From assembly GCA_003696725.1 (NCBI GenBank), contig RFGI01000071.1, positions 1 through 43,809 of the forward strand: DNA of 43,809 bases, given 5' to 3'. Source of the DNA: Planctomycetota bacterium (GTDB lineage: Bacteria > Planctomycetota > Phycisphaerae > Phycisphaerales > UBA1924). Position numbers and translations under genes: made by a program. The notes under the pieces were generated by a model. That model saw only the letters and a program-made list of their open reading frames with translations. It searched no databases and had not been told where the DNA came from. The number at the start of each line of letters is the position of its first letter. Positions within the stretch are counted from its first letter, which is position 1. This document shows positions 9,111 to 18,632 of this stretch, piece by piece.

Positions 9111-9159
9111 CCCTGATCTCATCTTGAAGTAGAGGCGGCGTCGGCGGCGCTGGCGGGAC

Positions 9160-9182
9160 AAAAAAAGACCCCCGGAGGGGTC
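9160..9182 (-). terminator. intrinsic terminator downstream of rfbA, at the end of the long minus-strand array
   Basis: Minus strand GACCCC-TCCG-GGGGTC-TTTTTTT. Confidence 0.85.
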
Positions 9183-9208
9183 GAGCGGGGATCGCGTTGT
9201 CGGCCGGG

Positions 9209-9982
9209 TCAGCCCGGGCCGGCGGCGGGCGCCGGCGCGGGCGGGCCCGGGGTCTCGGCGTGGTTGGCGCCGCCCTCGGCGACAAGGTCGCAAGCCCGGC
9301 GGAGGCTGTCGAACGTGCCGGCGTCGGTCCACCACCCGTCCAGGACGCCGAAGGTCAGGTCGCCGCGGCGGATGTACTCGTTGTTGACGTCGGTGATCTC
9401 AAGCTCGCCCCGGCCCGAGGGCTTGAGCGACCGGCAGATCTCGAAGACGTCGTTGTCGTACATATAGATGCCGACGACGGCGAGGTTGGTGGGCGGGTCC
9501 GCGGGCTTCTCGAGGATCTCGGCGACGCGGTCGCCGTCGAGCCTCGCCACGCCGAAACGCTCCGGGTCGGGGACTTCCTTGAGGAGGATCTTGCCGCCGG
9601 TGGGCTGGCTGAAGAAGTCGGCGACGGGCCGGCGGATGTTCTTCTCGATGATGTTGTCGCCCAGCACGACGACGATCTTGCCGCCGTCGGCGAAGTCCTC
9701 GGCGAGTTTGAGGGCGTCGGCGATCCCGCCCTCGCCCTCCTGATAGGTGTAATGAAGCTCCCGGCAGCCGAGGTGCTTGCCGTTCTTCAGGAGTTTGAGG
9801 AAGTCGCCGGCGTGCTCGCCGCCGGTGACGACCAGGATCTCGTTGATCCCGGCGTTGAGCAGGCACTGGATCGGGTAGTACACCATCGGCCGGTCGTAGA
9901 CCGGCAGCAGGTGCTTGTTGGTGACCAGGGTGAGCGGGCGCAGACGCGTGCCTAGGCCCCCGGCGAGGATGACGCCTTTCAT
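9209..9982 (-). CDS. rfbA: glucose-1-phosphate thymidylyltransferase
   Basis: MKGVILAGGLGTRLRPLTLVTNKHLLPVYDRPMVYYPIQCLLNAGI...; classic RmlA signature. Confidence 0.94.
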   Translation of the reverse strand: MKGVILAGGLGTRLRPLTLVTNKHLLPVYDRPMVYYPIQCLLNAGINEILVVTGGEHAGDFLKLLKNGKHLGCRELHYTYQEGEGGIADALKLAEDFADGGKIVVVLGDNIIEKNIRRPVADFFSQPTGGKILLKEVPDPERFGVARLDGDRVAEILEKPADPPTNLAVVGIYMYDNDVFEICRSLKPSGRGELEITDVNNEYIRRGDLTFGVLDGWWTDAGTFDSLRRACDLVAEGGANHAETPGPPAPAPAAGPG

Positions 9983-10076
9983 GCGATGAGTCCCCCTTGG
10001 TGCGTCGATCGGTGCATTCGGAAGATCGATCAAAGACAGGCCGGACGCCCGCCCCGTCGGCCCAAGCCCTGCCGGT

Positions 10077-13000
10077 TCAGCCCCCGCCGGCGCGTTCGAG
10101 GATGTCGGCGAGGCGCTGGCGCTCCTCGGCGGAGGTGATCCGGCCGCGGTCGCGCAGGGCGCGGAGCCGGTCCAGGGCGTCGCCCGGGGGCTGACCCGCG
10201 GCGAGCCGGGCCTCGGCCAGCCCCAGCAGCACGCCGGGAGCGTCGGGTGTGATCGTGGCGGCGCGGGCGTAGGCGTCGGCGGCCCCGGCCGGGTCGCCGG
10301 CGGCGGCCAGGGCGGCGCCGAGGGTGTCGAGGTAACTCGCCAGTTTCGCGTCGCCCGGGTTGCGGGCTTCGGTGATCGCGACGGCTCGGCGGGCCAGCCG
10401 CACCGCCTCGGTCGCGTCGCCCCCCGTGCGGACCAGGAGGTACGCCAGGTTGTTGAGCGCGCCCGGCTCGTCGGGGGCGCGCTGCAGCACCGCCCGGTAG
10501 GCGCGCTGGGCGTCGGCGTCCCGGCCGAGCACCTCGTACGACGCGGCGAGCATCAGCGATGCGCCGGCGGCGAACTCGTCCGAGCCGGCGGCGCGCTCCA
10601 GCGGCCCCAGAGCGCGCTCCAGGAGCGACCGGTCCCCCAGCGCCGTGCCGAGGTCGTACCAGGCCTTGCCGCGCACGTACCACCCCGCGGCCGAGTCGGG
10701 GGTGTCGGCCTGCCAGCGCTCGATCCACTCCCGGGCCCGCGCCGGCTGGGCGATCAGATCGCTGGCCAGTCCGAGTCTGCGGACCTTCCAGTCGTCGCTC
10801 TGCTGCGCCAGCGGCGCGATCAGGTCCGCGGCCTCATCCGGGCGGCCGGCTTTGACCAACAGTTCCGCCAGCGCCAGTAGCACGTTCGGCTGATCGTCGG
10901 CCTCGGCGAGCACCCGGCTGCGCCAGCCTTCCAGCAGCGACAGGGCCTCGGCCTCTCGATCCAGACGGCGCAGCAGCGCCGACTCGAAGAGCACGGCCGG
11001 GTAGGGGTCGCTCGACAGACGCTCGCGCCACTGCCGGGCCATGGCCAGGGCCTCGTCGAACCGGCCGGCGATGGCGAGGGCCTCGGCGGCGAGCCGCGCC
11101 GCCTCGGCGCTGCCCGCGATCCGGGCGGCCGCCTCCCGGGCCACAGTGGCGGCCTCGTCCGGTCGGCCCTGCTGGCTGAGCGTCACGGCCAGCCGGCGCC
11201 ACGGCGGGAAGAACAGCGGGTGCTGCTCGGTGACCCGACGGAGCTGCTCGACGGCGTAGCCGGCGTCGTCCGGCCGGGCCTCGGCGGCTTCCAAGGCGGC
11301 GGCGTAGTCCTCCAGCGCCCGCCGGTTGGGGTGGTCCTCCTCCATGCGGGCCAGGGCGGCGCGCAGCCCCGCGGCGGTGTCCAGTCCGCCCTCGAGCGTC
11401 AGCTGGTCGCGCATGGTGAGCAGGTCGGCGTCGTTGGGATGGGCCTCGAGGCCCGCGGTGACGGCCTGGAGGGCGCCGGCCCGGTCGCCGGCTTCGGCGC
11501 GCACCCGCGCCAGCGAGAGCCAGGCGTCGGCGCGGCCCGTGCGGCGGGCGATCTCGTCGAGCCGGCGGGCGGCGGCGTCGGCCAAGCCGTGGCGCGCCTC
11601 GAAGTCGGCGATGACCACCGCCCGGTCGTCGGGGGGGACGTCTTCGGGCAGCCGCGCGAGGGCCTCGAGCCCGGCGTCGACGCTGTCGTGCAGCGCGAGG
11701 AAGTCCGCGGCGGCGAGCACCGCCGAGGCCGTCCGGTCCGGCCGGTCGAGGATCGCGAGGAACACGTCGCGGGCTTCGTCCACGGCGCCGGCGCGCTGGG
11801 CGACCTGGGCGACCGTCGCGGCGTCGGTGATCGAGCCCGTCGCCTGCGCGACGGCGCGCGCGTCGGGCAGGGCCTCGGCGGCGGCGCCCTGACGCACCAG
11901 CAGCGCGGCCCGCCGGCGGCGCTGATCCGGCGTCAGACCCTCCAGCGCCATCGCCTCGTTGAGCCTGGCGCGGGCGCGGTCGCGCTCGCCCGCGACCTGG
12001 AGCAACTCGATCGAGCGGGCCAGCAGATCGAACCGCGGCGGCTGGGCGGCCACGGCGCGCTCCATCATCTCCGAGGCGCGCTGGTAGTCGCGCAGGGTCG
12101 CGTACGCCTCGGCCAACAGCGCCAGAGCCGCGGCGTTGGTCGGCTCGCGGCGGATCACGGGCTCGAGCGTCGAGACCACCCCGGCGGCGGCCTCGTCGTC
12201 GCCGTCGAAGGCCAGTCTGGCTCGCGCCTCGAACACCCTCCACAGGCTCGACGCCTCCCCGACCAGCGTGCGCAGGCTCAGGATCGAGGATTCGATCAGG
12301 TCGCGGTTCGACCACGCGGCGCGGGAATCCAGCACGGCGAGGATCGCGCCGGCGTCTGTGGGATGGTCGCGGACAAGCCCGGCCAGGGCCTCGCGGGCGC
12401 CGGGGTCGCCGGTGCGGTCGAGGAAGACGGCGCGGACCCGTTCCACGGCGGCGGCGCGGGCGGGGTCGCCGGCGGCGCGGGACATCGCGTCATCGATGAG
12501 ACGGGCGGCCTCGGCGGTCCGGCCGGCGTCGTGCAGCGCGAGGGCCGAGGCGAGCAGCGTCTCGGGCCCGCCGTCGGCGCCGGCGCGGGAGACGAGTTCG
12601 TCGACGCCGAAGACCTCCGCTCGCCGGCAGGCATGAATGAGGGGCACGAGGTCTTCGGGCGCGGGCAGCCGATCGCCGTCGAGGAGCCGGGCCAGGGCGG
12701 CCCGGGCGCCGGCGCGGTCGCCCGACGCGGCGCGCAGCCGGGCGTCAAGCGCGATCGAGGCGGGGTCGTCCCCGGCCTGATCGACCAGGGCGGCGACGAG
12801 GTCGGCGACCTGCCGCCGGCGGGCCTCGTCGGCGACGCCGGCTTCAATGAGGGCGACGCCCGCGCGGCCGGCGGCCAGCGCCGCGACCAGGGAGCGCGGC
12901 CATTGCCGGAGCGTCTGGACGGCTTCGTCGAACGCATCCTGGATCTGGTCGGCGGCGAGCAGCGCCGAGGCCAGATCCAGCCGGAGGGTGAGCCAGCGGG

Positions 13001-14246
13001 GTTCTCGGAGGGCCAGATCGCGCCACCGGGTCACGGCGGCGCGCCAGTCCCCGGCGCCGCGCTCGGCCTCCCCGAGCAGGAACGCCGCGACGGGGTTGGC
13101 GCGGTCCAGCTCCAGCGCCCGCCTGGCCGACGCCGACGCGGTCACCCAGTCGCCGGCGCGCACCGCGTCGCGCGCGGCGAGGGTCGCGGCCCAGGCCAGG
13201 GCGCGGTCGGTCTGGCGGGACTCGAGTTCGGCACGGGCCGCGGGCCCGGGCTCGGCGCGGTCGCAGACGACGGCCGTCCATCCCAAGGCGTCGTCGTTAA
13301 CGGCCGCCGGATCCGACACCGCGTCGGACAATCGGCGGATCGCGGCGTCGAAGCGGGCGTTCTTCCAGTCGCGGACCGCGGCGACGACGGCGGCGTCGGC
13401 GGCGTCGAGCGTGGCGGCGGACTCGGCGAGGAGCCGGTCGGCGGCGTCGCTCTCGCCCAAGAGGTCCAGCAGCTGGACGACGGCGCCGAGGGTCTGCGCC
13501 GAGTCGACGGGGAGCCCCGCGAGGGCCAGGGCCGCCTGACGCGCCTCGTCGAGCCGGTTGAGCTGCCCCAGGACGCGCACACGGATCAGGGCCAGGCGGG
13601 CGTCGGCGGGGCTCTGGGCGACAGCCTGATCGAGCACCGCGAGCACGTCGGCCTCGGGCGCCCCGGTCTGGAGCATCAGGTCGACGACGGCGCCGACGGC
13701 GTCGGGGTCGCCGGGGTGCGCCCGGCGCATGGCGTGGGCGCGGTCGAGCGCCTCATCGCGCCGGCCCAGGCGGGCCAGCGAGTCGACCTCCACGAGCATG
13801 GCCTCGGTGTCGGCGGGGTCGATGGCGAGAACGGCCCGGGCGGCGTCGAGGCGCTCGGTCAGCCGGCCCAGCTCGCTGGCGAGGGTCATGATCAGGCGCA
13901 GAGGGCGGGGGTCGCCCGGCAGGTCCTCGGCGGCCACGCGGGCGAACGCCAGGGCCGAGAGCAGGTGCCGGCCGTTGACCTCGGGGACCTGCCGGCGGCT
14001 GGTCGCCAGGGCCAGCGCGGCCTCGCCGTCGGTGCGGTCCTTGGCGACCACGAAACTCAGGTGACGGAGGGCCTCGGCGTGGCGGCCCTCGGCGCTGGCG
14101 GCCAGCCCCGCGGCTCGGGCCTCGGCGACGCGGCGGGCGTCGACCCGGGCGCGCACCTGCACCGCGATCAGACCGGCGACGACAAGCATCGCCACGGCGC
14201 CGAGCAGGATCAGGAGCCGCTTGCGTTGTCGGGCGCGTCGGGCCAT
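10077..14246 (-). CDS. large TPR-repeat protein, PrsT-like (exosortase-associated EPS system)
   Basis: 1389 aa; N-terminal TM (LLILLGAVAMLVVAGLIAVQV); many TPR-like helices (e.g. PDEPGALNNLAYLLVRTGGDATEAVRLARRAV); adjacent to sugar transferase, Wzc-like and exosortase genes. Confidence 0.8.
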   Translation of the reverse strand: MARRARQRKRLLILLGAVAMLVVAGLIAVQVRARVDARRVAEARAAGLAASAEGRHAEALRHLSFVVAKDRTDGEAALALATSRRQVPEVNGRHLLSALAFARVAAEDLPGDPRPLRLIMTLASELGRLTERLDAARAVLAIDPADTEAMLVEVDSLARLGRRDEALDRAHAMRRAHPGDPDAVGAVVDLMLQTGAPEADVLAVLDQAVAQSPADARLALIRVRVLGQLNRLDEARQAALALAGLPVDSAQTLGAVVQLLDLLGESDAADRLLAESAATLDAADAAVVAAVRDWKNARFDAAIRRLSDAVSDPAAVNDDALGWTAVVCDRAEPGPAARAELESRQTDRALAWAATLAARDAVRAGDWVTASASARRALELDRANPVAAFLLGEAERGAGDWRAAVTRWRDLALREPRWLTLRLDLASALLAADQIQDAFDEAVQTLRQWPRSLVAALAAGRAGVALIEAGVADEARRRQVADLVAALVDQAGDDPASIALDARLRAASGDRAGARAALARLLDGDRLPAPEDLVPLIHACRRAEVFGVDELVSRAGADGGPETLLASALALHDAGRTAEAARLIDDAMSRAAGDPARAAAVERVRAVFLDRTGDPGAREALAGLVRDHPTDAGAILAVLDSRAAWSNRDLIESSILSLRTLVGEASSLWRVFEARARLAFDGDDEAAAGVVSTLEPVIRREPTNAAALALLAEAYATLRDYQRASEMMERAVAAQPPRFDLLARSIELLQVAGERDRARARLNEAMALEGLTPDQRRRRAALLVRQGAAAEALPDARAVAQATGSITDAATVAQVAQRAGAVDEARDVFLAILDRPDRTASAVLAAADFLALHDSVDAGLEALARLPEDVPPDDRAVVIADFEARHGLADAAARRLDEIARRTGRADAWLSLARVRAEAGDRAGALQAVTAGLEAHPNDADLLTMRDQLTLEGGLDTAAGLRAALARMEEDHPNRRALEDYAAALEAAEARPDDAGYAVEQLRRVTEQHPLFFPPWRRLAVTLSQQGRPDEAATVAREAAARIAGSAEAARLAAEALAIAGRFDEALAMARQWRERLSSDPYPAVLFESALLRRLDREAEALSLLEGWRSRVLAEADDQPNVLLALAELLVKAGRPDEAADLIAPLAQQSDDWKVRRLGLASDLIAQPARAREWIERWQADTPDSAAGWYVRGKAWYDLGTALGDRSLLERALGPLERAAGSDEFAAGASLMLAASYEVLGRDADAQRAYRAVLQRAPDEPGALNNLAYLLVRTGGDATEAVRLARRAVAITEARNPGDAKLASYLDTLGAALAAAGDPAGAADAYARAATITPDAPGVLLGLAEARLAAGQPPGDALDRLRALRDRGRITSAEERQRLADILERAGGG

Positions 14247-14250
14247 CGAG

Positions 14251-15684
14251 TCACCTCGCTCCGAAAATCTTGGTCACCGTCTTGAGGATGATCAGCAGGT
14301 CCAGCCGCCAGGAACGGTGCTGGACGTACTGGAGGTCGTACCGGATCCACTCCTGGAAATCGGTCTGAGGCTCGCGGGTTCGCCGGATTTGCCACAGGCC
14401 CGTGACCCCGGGGCGGACGCTCAGCCGCGCCTCGCGCCAGGCGGGGCAGAACTGGTTCTCCTGGTCCGGGCTGGGGCGGGGCCCGACGACGCTCATGTGG
14501 CCCAGCAGGACGTTGATGAACTGCGGGATCTCGTCGAGTTGGGTGGCGCGCAGGAACCGGCCCACGCGGAGCATCCGTGGGTCGTCCTCGATGAAGAACT
14601 GCGGGCCGTCGGCCTGGTTGAGGCGCGCGAGCTGCGCCTTCATGGCCTCGGCGTCGCGGCGCATGGTGCGGAACTTCAGGCAGGGGAACGCCCGCCCGCG
14701 GAGCGTCTGGCGCCGATGCGCGAAGAACACGGGCCAGCCGTCCTCGATCATGATGGCGAGCATGATGACCGGGTACGCGGGGAGCGTGACGGCCAGGACG
14801 GCGAGGCTGAATACAACGTCAAACGCGCGCTTGCCGAAGAGGCGTTTGGCCGTGATGGGCCGGGCCGTCAGCCGCCAGGTCGCGGTCGCCAGGTCCTCCC
14901 ACGCCGGGGGCTCGGGGGCCGGCCGGTGGGCGCGGTCGTGGAGGACGGCGGGGCCGACAACCACCGCGTCGGCGCCGAGCCTGACCCCCGCGCCGACCCA
15001 CACCGGCCCGATGAGCCGGGCGCCCGGCGCGACGCTCGCGCCCGCGTGGACGCGCACGCCCGTGTCGTAGAGGTAGACGTCGTCGATGACGTCCTCGGGC
15101 CGGCGCCAGAGATCGAGGAGGCGCACGGTGGCGCGGCTCAGGTCGTCGGGTCGGCGGGCGTCGGCGCACAACCCGGTGACGGTCAGGGGCGCGACGCCCT
15201 CGCGGCCGCAGGCGCGGTAGAGGGCGCGCCGGCAGGCCCGGCCGCCCGGGTTCTCGGCCCACTGGCGCGCCAGCCGGGCGTCGGCGGTCAGGATGACCTG
15301 CGTCGTGGCGCGGGTCCGGGCGGCGTAATCACGGCTGATGCGGATGAGCCGGCCGTCGGCGTCGGCCTCGACACGCTCGCGGTAGGCGTCGCCGGCGGGC
15401 TCGAGGATCCGCAGGCGCACGGCCCGGGGCTTGAGCCAGGCCATCCGCCGGGCGACGGGCGTCAGGTCGAACAGGGCCCACTGGTGCGGGTCCAGCAGCA
15501 GGTACAGGGCGGGCCCCGGGGCGTCGACGGTCTCGGCGCCGGCGCCGGCGCGGACCACCTGCACGCGGCGCGACACCCAGAACCGGTCGTGCAGGCCGGC
15601 GGGCCCCAGCCCCCACAGCGCGGCCCGCGGGGCGACACCGGTCCCGGCGTCATCGACGGCGCCGATGGAGCCCAGCGCGGTCAC
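14251..15684 (-). CDS. undecaprenyl-phosphate sugar transferase with N-terminal hexapeptide-repeat (LbH-like) region
   Basis: GTG start overlapping the upstream stop (GTGA); C-terminal KRAFDVVFSLAVLAVTLPAYP, PCLKFRTMRRDAE, LRATQLDEIPQFINVLLGHMSVVGPRP, SVRPGVTGLWQI; upstream VRVHAGASVAPGARLIGPVWVGAGVRLGADAVVVGPAV. Confidence 0.9.
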   Translation of the reverse strand: MTALGSIGAVDDAGTGVAPRAALWGLGPAGLHDRFWVSRRVQVVRAGAGAETVDAPGPALYLLLDPHQWALFDLTPVARRMAWLKPRAVRLRILEPAGDAYRERVEADADGRLIRISRDYAARTRATTQVILTADARLARQWAENPGGRACRRALYRACGREGVAPLTVTGLCADARRPDDLSRATVRLLDLWRRPEDVIDDVYLYDTGVRVHAGASVAPGARLIGPVWVGAGVRLGADAVVVGPAVLHDRAHRPAPEPPAWEDLATATWRLTARPITAKRLFGKRAFDVVFSLAVLAVTLPAYPVIMLAIMIEDGWPVFFAHRRQTLRGRAFPCLKFRTMRRDAEAMKAQLARLNQADGPQFFIEDDPRMLRVGRFLRATQLDEIPQFINVLLGHMSVVGPRPSPDQENQFCPAWREARLSVRPGVTGLWQIRRTREPQTDFQEWIRYDLQYVQHRSWRLDLLIILKTVTKIFGAR

Positions 15685-17939
15685 GCGGCGTCGGCGCTCC
15701 CCGGGTCGGCGTGGACGCCGGCGACGGCCTGGACCAGGGCCCGCGAGCCCACGATCGAGTCGTCGACCGTGATCGGCTGCCGGCTCGAACCGACCGACGC
15801 GACGTGGAACGACGTGTGGCTGACGCTGCGCATGTAGTCGTCGGCCAGCGCCCGGTTGAAGACGGTCCCGGCGCACCGGCCCCCGATGTTCGCCAGGCGC
15901 GCCAGCGACGCCTGCACCAGGCGCGAGGACTGGCCCCGTGTCACCACCAGCACCGAGGCGTCCGACAGGGCGCACAGGAGGTTGCCCTCCAGGCTCCCCA
16001 TCAGGGGGCCCGTGTCGATGAGGATGACGGCGTACTCGTCGCGGAGCCGATCGAGAAGCCGCCCGGCGCGCTCGCGGGAGATGTTCTTGGGCTCGAACCC
16101 CTCGGTGGCGCCGGTGGGCATCGCGGCGAGGTTGGCCACGGGCGTGGCGTGGGCGCAGCCGGCGACCGGCTCGTCGAAGAGCGCCTCGCGCAGCCCGGGT
16201 TTGCCGTCGAACCGCAGCTGCTTGGTCACGCCGCGTCCGACGAGGTCCGCGTCGACGATCAGCGTGCGCTCGCCGGCGGCGGCGAAGGACATGCCCAGGG
16301 CCATGGTCAGGCTGGTCTTGCCCTCCCCGGCGCAAGCGCTGGTGATGGTGAAGGCGCGCCCCCGGCCGGCGTCGGCGCCGTGCTGGAGCTCGATCACGTT
16401 GCGGATCTGGTGGACGCTGATGGCGGCGAGCTCGTCCTGCTGCGGGTCGCCGGTGTCCAGATTGGGGAGGGTGCCCAAGAGCGGCACGCGGGCCGCGGGG
16501 CGCTCCAGGTCGTCGACGTACCGGCAGCGCGGGTTGAGCAGACCCATCAGGGCCACCAGCGCCACCCCGCCCCCGGCGCCGCCGAAGAACCCCGCCGCGG
16601 CGAGGACCAGCCGCTTGTCGCTCGCCGGCGCGATCGGCCGGTCTCCCCAGCTGGCGATGCTGACCCGGCCGGTGGCCTCCTCCTGCTGGCGCATCTCGAC
16701 GTTGAGCCGGTCCAGCGCCGTGCGGGCGTCGGTGAGCAGGCGCTCCTTGGTGGCGGCCTCCTCCTGAAGTCCTGAAATCACCCGGCGCCGCGTGGCGAGG
16801 AACTCCGCCTGTTCCTGGGCCTCGTCGCGCAGCCGCATGTAGCGAGCGCGCAGGGACTGGAGGTCATCGACGGACGCCTCGGCCAGCGCCGCGGCGGGCG
16901 CCCCGGGCGTGACGGTCCCGGCCAGGGCGTCGACGCGGTCGTCGATGCGCACCCGCAGCGCCGCGGCGCGGTCGCGCAACCGCACCACGTCGCGGTGGTT
17001 CGGCCCGTAGCCGGACTCGGCGAGCGTGGCCAGGTCGTTGTTGATGGCCCGCTCCTGGTTGAGCAGGTCGGCGAGGGCCTCGTCGGCGCGGGCCAGCGAC
17101 GCCTCCAGGGCGGCGCGTTCGCGGACCGGGTCGGGCAAGGCCGCGGGGGCGCCCTCGGCGCCGGCGGTGGCGTCGCCGCGCCGGGCCTGGACGGCCTGGG
17201 CCTCGGCGATGGCCAGGTCCACCTCGCGGATCTTGGCGTCCAGCGCCGCCAGTTCATCCACCGCGCGGGCGTGCAAGCGCGCCAGGTTGTCCACGCCGAA
17301 CTCCTCGGCGAGGGTGTTGATCTGGTCGCGCAGGCCGCGCAGTTCCGCCTGGAGCGTGGCCTGCTGCTCCTCGAGGATGCGCTGCCGCTCCATCCGCGAG
17401 CGCCCGCGCTCGTCGATGTACAGCCGCTTGTAGGCGCGGAGGACGGCGTTGAGCGACTCCTGGGCCAGGGTCGGGTCGGGCGTCGTCGAGGTCACCTGGA
17501 TGAGCTGGGCGCGCCGGCCCATCGACGTCTCGATCGAGCGCTCCAGCGCGCTGAGCCCCTTGACGCCGGTCGGCCAGCCCGCGCCGATCAGCCGCTCGTC
17601 CTGCATGGCCAGCTCCAGCACGCGCCGCGTGGTCACGAACTGGGCCTGCGCCGCCACGAACGACTCGAACATCGGCGGGATCTCGCTCTCCTCCGTCGGG
17701 TAGAGCACCTTGGGCGTCGCCGGCACGACCTGGATCAGCGCCTTGCTGGCGTACTCCGGCTTCATCACCGAATAGCCGGTGACGGCGCCCACGACGGCCA
17801 GCACGGCGGCGAGCGCCGCGGCCGCGACGTACCGCCCGCGCAGCAGCCGGTGGGCCAGCAGCAGAGGGTTCTCCGGCGCGCCGGACGCGGGCGCGTCCGG
17901 GATCAGGTCCAGCTCGGGGTACGGCGGTTGCTCAGCCAC
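15681..17939 (-). CDS. Wzc-like polysaccharide chain-length determinant with P-loop ATPase/tyrosine-kinase domain
   Basis: GTG start after GGAGG; TM segments flank a coiled-coil periplasmic domain; Walker A SACAGEGKTSLT, Walker A' TLIVDADL, Walker B VILIDTGPLM. Confidence 0.88.
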   Translation of the reverse strand: MAEQPPYPELDLIPDAPASGAPENPLLLAHRLLRGRYVAAAALAAVLAVVGAVTGYSVMKPEYASKALIQVVPATPKVLYPTEESEIPPMFESFVAAQAQFVTTRRVLELAMQDERLIGAGWPTGVKGLSALERSIETSMGRRAQLIQVTSTTPDPTLAQESLNAVLRAYKRLYIDERGRSRMERQRILEEQQATLQAELRGLRDQINTLAEEFGVDNLARLHARAVDELAALDAKIREVDLAIAEAQAVQARRGDATAGAEGAPAALPDPVRERAALEASLARADEALADLLNQERAINNDLATLAESGYGPNHRDVVRLRDRAAALRVRIDDRVDALAGTVTPGAPAAALAEASVDDLQSLRARYMRLRDEAQEQAEFLATRRRVISGLQEEAATKERLLTDARTALDRLNVEMRQQEEATGRVSIASWGDRPIAPASDKRLVLAAAGFFGGAGGGVALVALMGLLNPRCRYVDDLERPAARVPLLGTLPNLDTGDPQQDELAAISVHQIRNVIELQHGADAGRGRAFTITSACAGEGKTSLTMALGMSFAAAGERTLIVDADLVGRGVTKQLRFDGKPGLREALFDEPVAGCAHATPVANLAAMPTGATEGFEPKNISRERAGRLLDRLRDEYAVILIDTGPLMGSLEGNLLCALSDASVLVVTRGQSSRLVQASLARLANIGGRCAGTVFNRALADDYMRSVSHTSFHVASVGSSRQPITVDDSIVGSRALVQAVAGVHADPGSADAA

Positions 17940-18630
17940 GCTCGGCGCCTCCCGCGATGATCCGGATGACCGGCTCGATCGCCTGCACAAACTCCGCGGC
18001 GATCTCGCGCCGCTCGGCGGCGTCGAGGTCCCCGCCGCTGACGAGCTGGATCTGCGCCGCCCCGAGCCCGGCGCGATCCCGCCGGCGGCCCGCGGCGGTC
18101 ACCTCGCCGTAGGACGCGACCACGTCGCTCGGCCCGCCTGGTACGACGAAGAACCCGATCACGTTCATGGACTGCTCGAACCCGTCGCTGGTCCGGGTGA
18201 AGCTGTACTCGGTGGCCGGCACGGAACCCGCGCCAAGGGCGATGGACGTGTCCTTGCGGTCGACCTCGACCCAGCCGTGCGCCGGGTAGCACTTGGGCGG
18301 GTAGTGCCCGAGCATGTCGCGGGCGTCGCCGGTGTGGACCAGCAGCAAGGAGAACGCGCGCCCCGTCGCGGGGTCGGTGTACCGCCGCTGGAGCAGGACG
18401 TTCGGCCTGAGGATCTTGACCGCGGCGGGCGGGGCCTCGACGTCCCGCCCCACCCACCGGCCCACCTTGTACGGGATGCTCTCGGCGGCGCGGCGGACGG
18501 CGGCGCGGTACGCCTCGGCCCGGTCGGGGTTGACGGACGAGGCGCCGGCCGCGGCCATCATCGCGACCAGGAGCGCCGCCGACAGCGCCGGCGCCAGCCA
18601 CAGGATCGGACGGTCTTGGCCGGTCGCCAC
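17932..18630 (-). CDS. exosortase-associated EpsI-domain protein
   Basis: N-terminal TM; IPYKVGRWVGRDVE and YPPKCYPAHGWV motifs typical of EpsI domains; immediately downstream of the exosortase; GGAGG RBS 7 nt before GTG. Confidence 0.85.
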   Translation of the reverse strand: MATGQDRPILWLAPALSAALLVAMMAAAGASSVNPDRAEAYRAAVRRAAESIPYKVGRWVGRDVEAPPAAVKILRPNVLLQRRYTDPATGRAFSLLLVHTGDARDMLGHYPPKCYPAHGWVEVDRKDTSIALGAGSVPATEYSFTRTSDGFEQSMNVIGFFVVPGGPSDVVASYGEVTAAGRRRDRAGLGAAQIQLVSGGDLDAAERREIAAEFVQAIEPVIRIIAGGAERG

Positions 18631-18632
18631 GC

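Noticed and set aside
11220-14285. 1021-aa plus-strand ORF opposite the TPR gene
   Set aside because: Shadow ORF from very high GC: low-complexity Gly/Arg/Ala/Val composition and no domain pattern; the minus strand encodes a coherent TPR protein.
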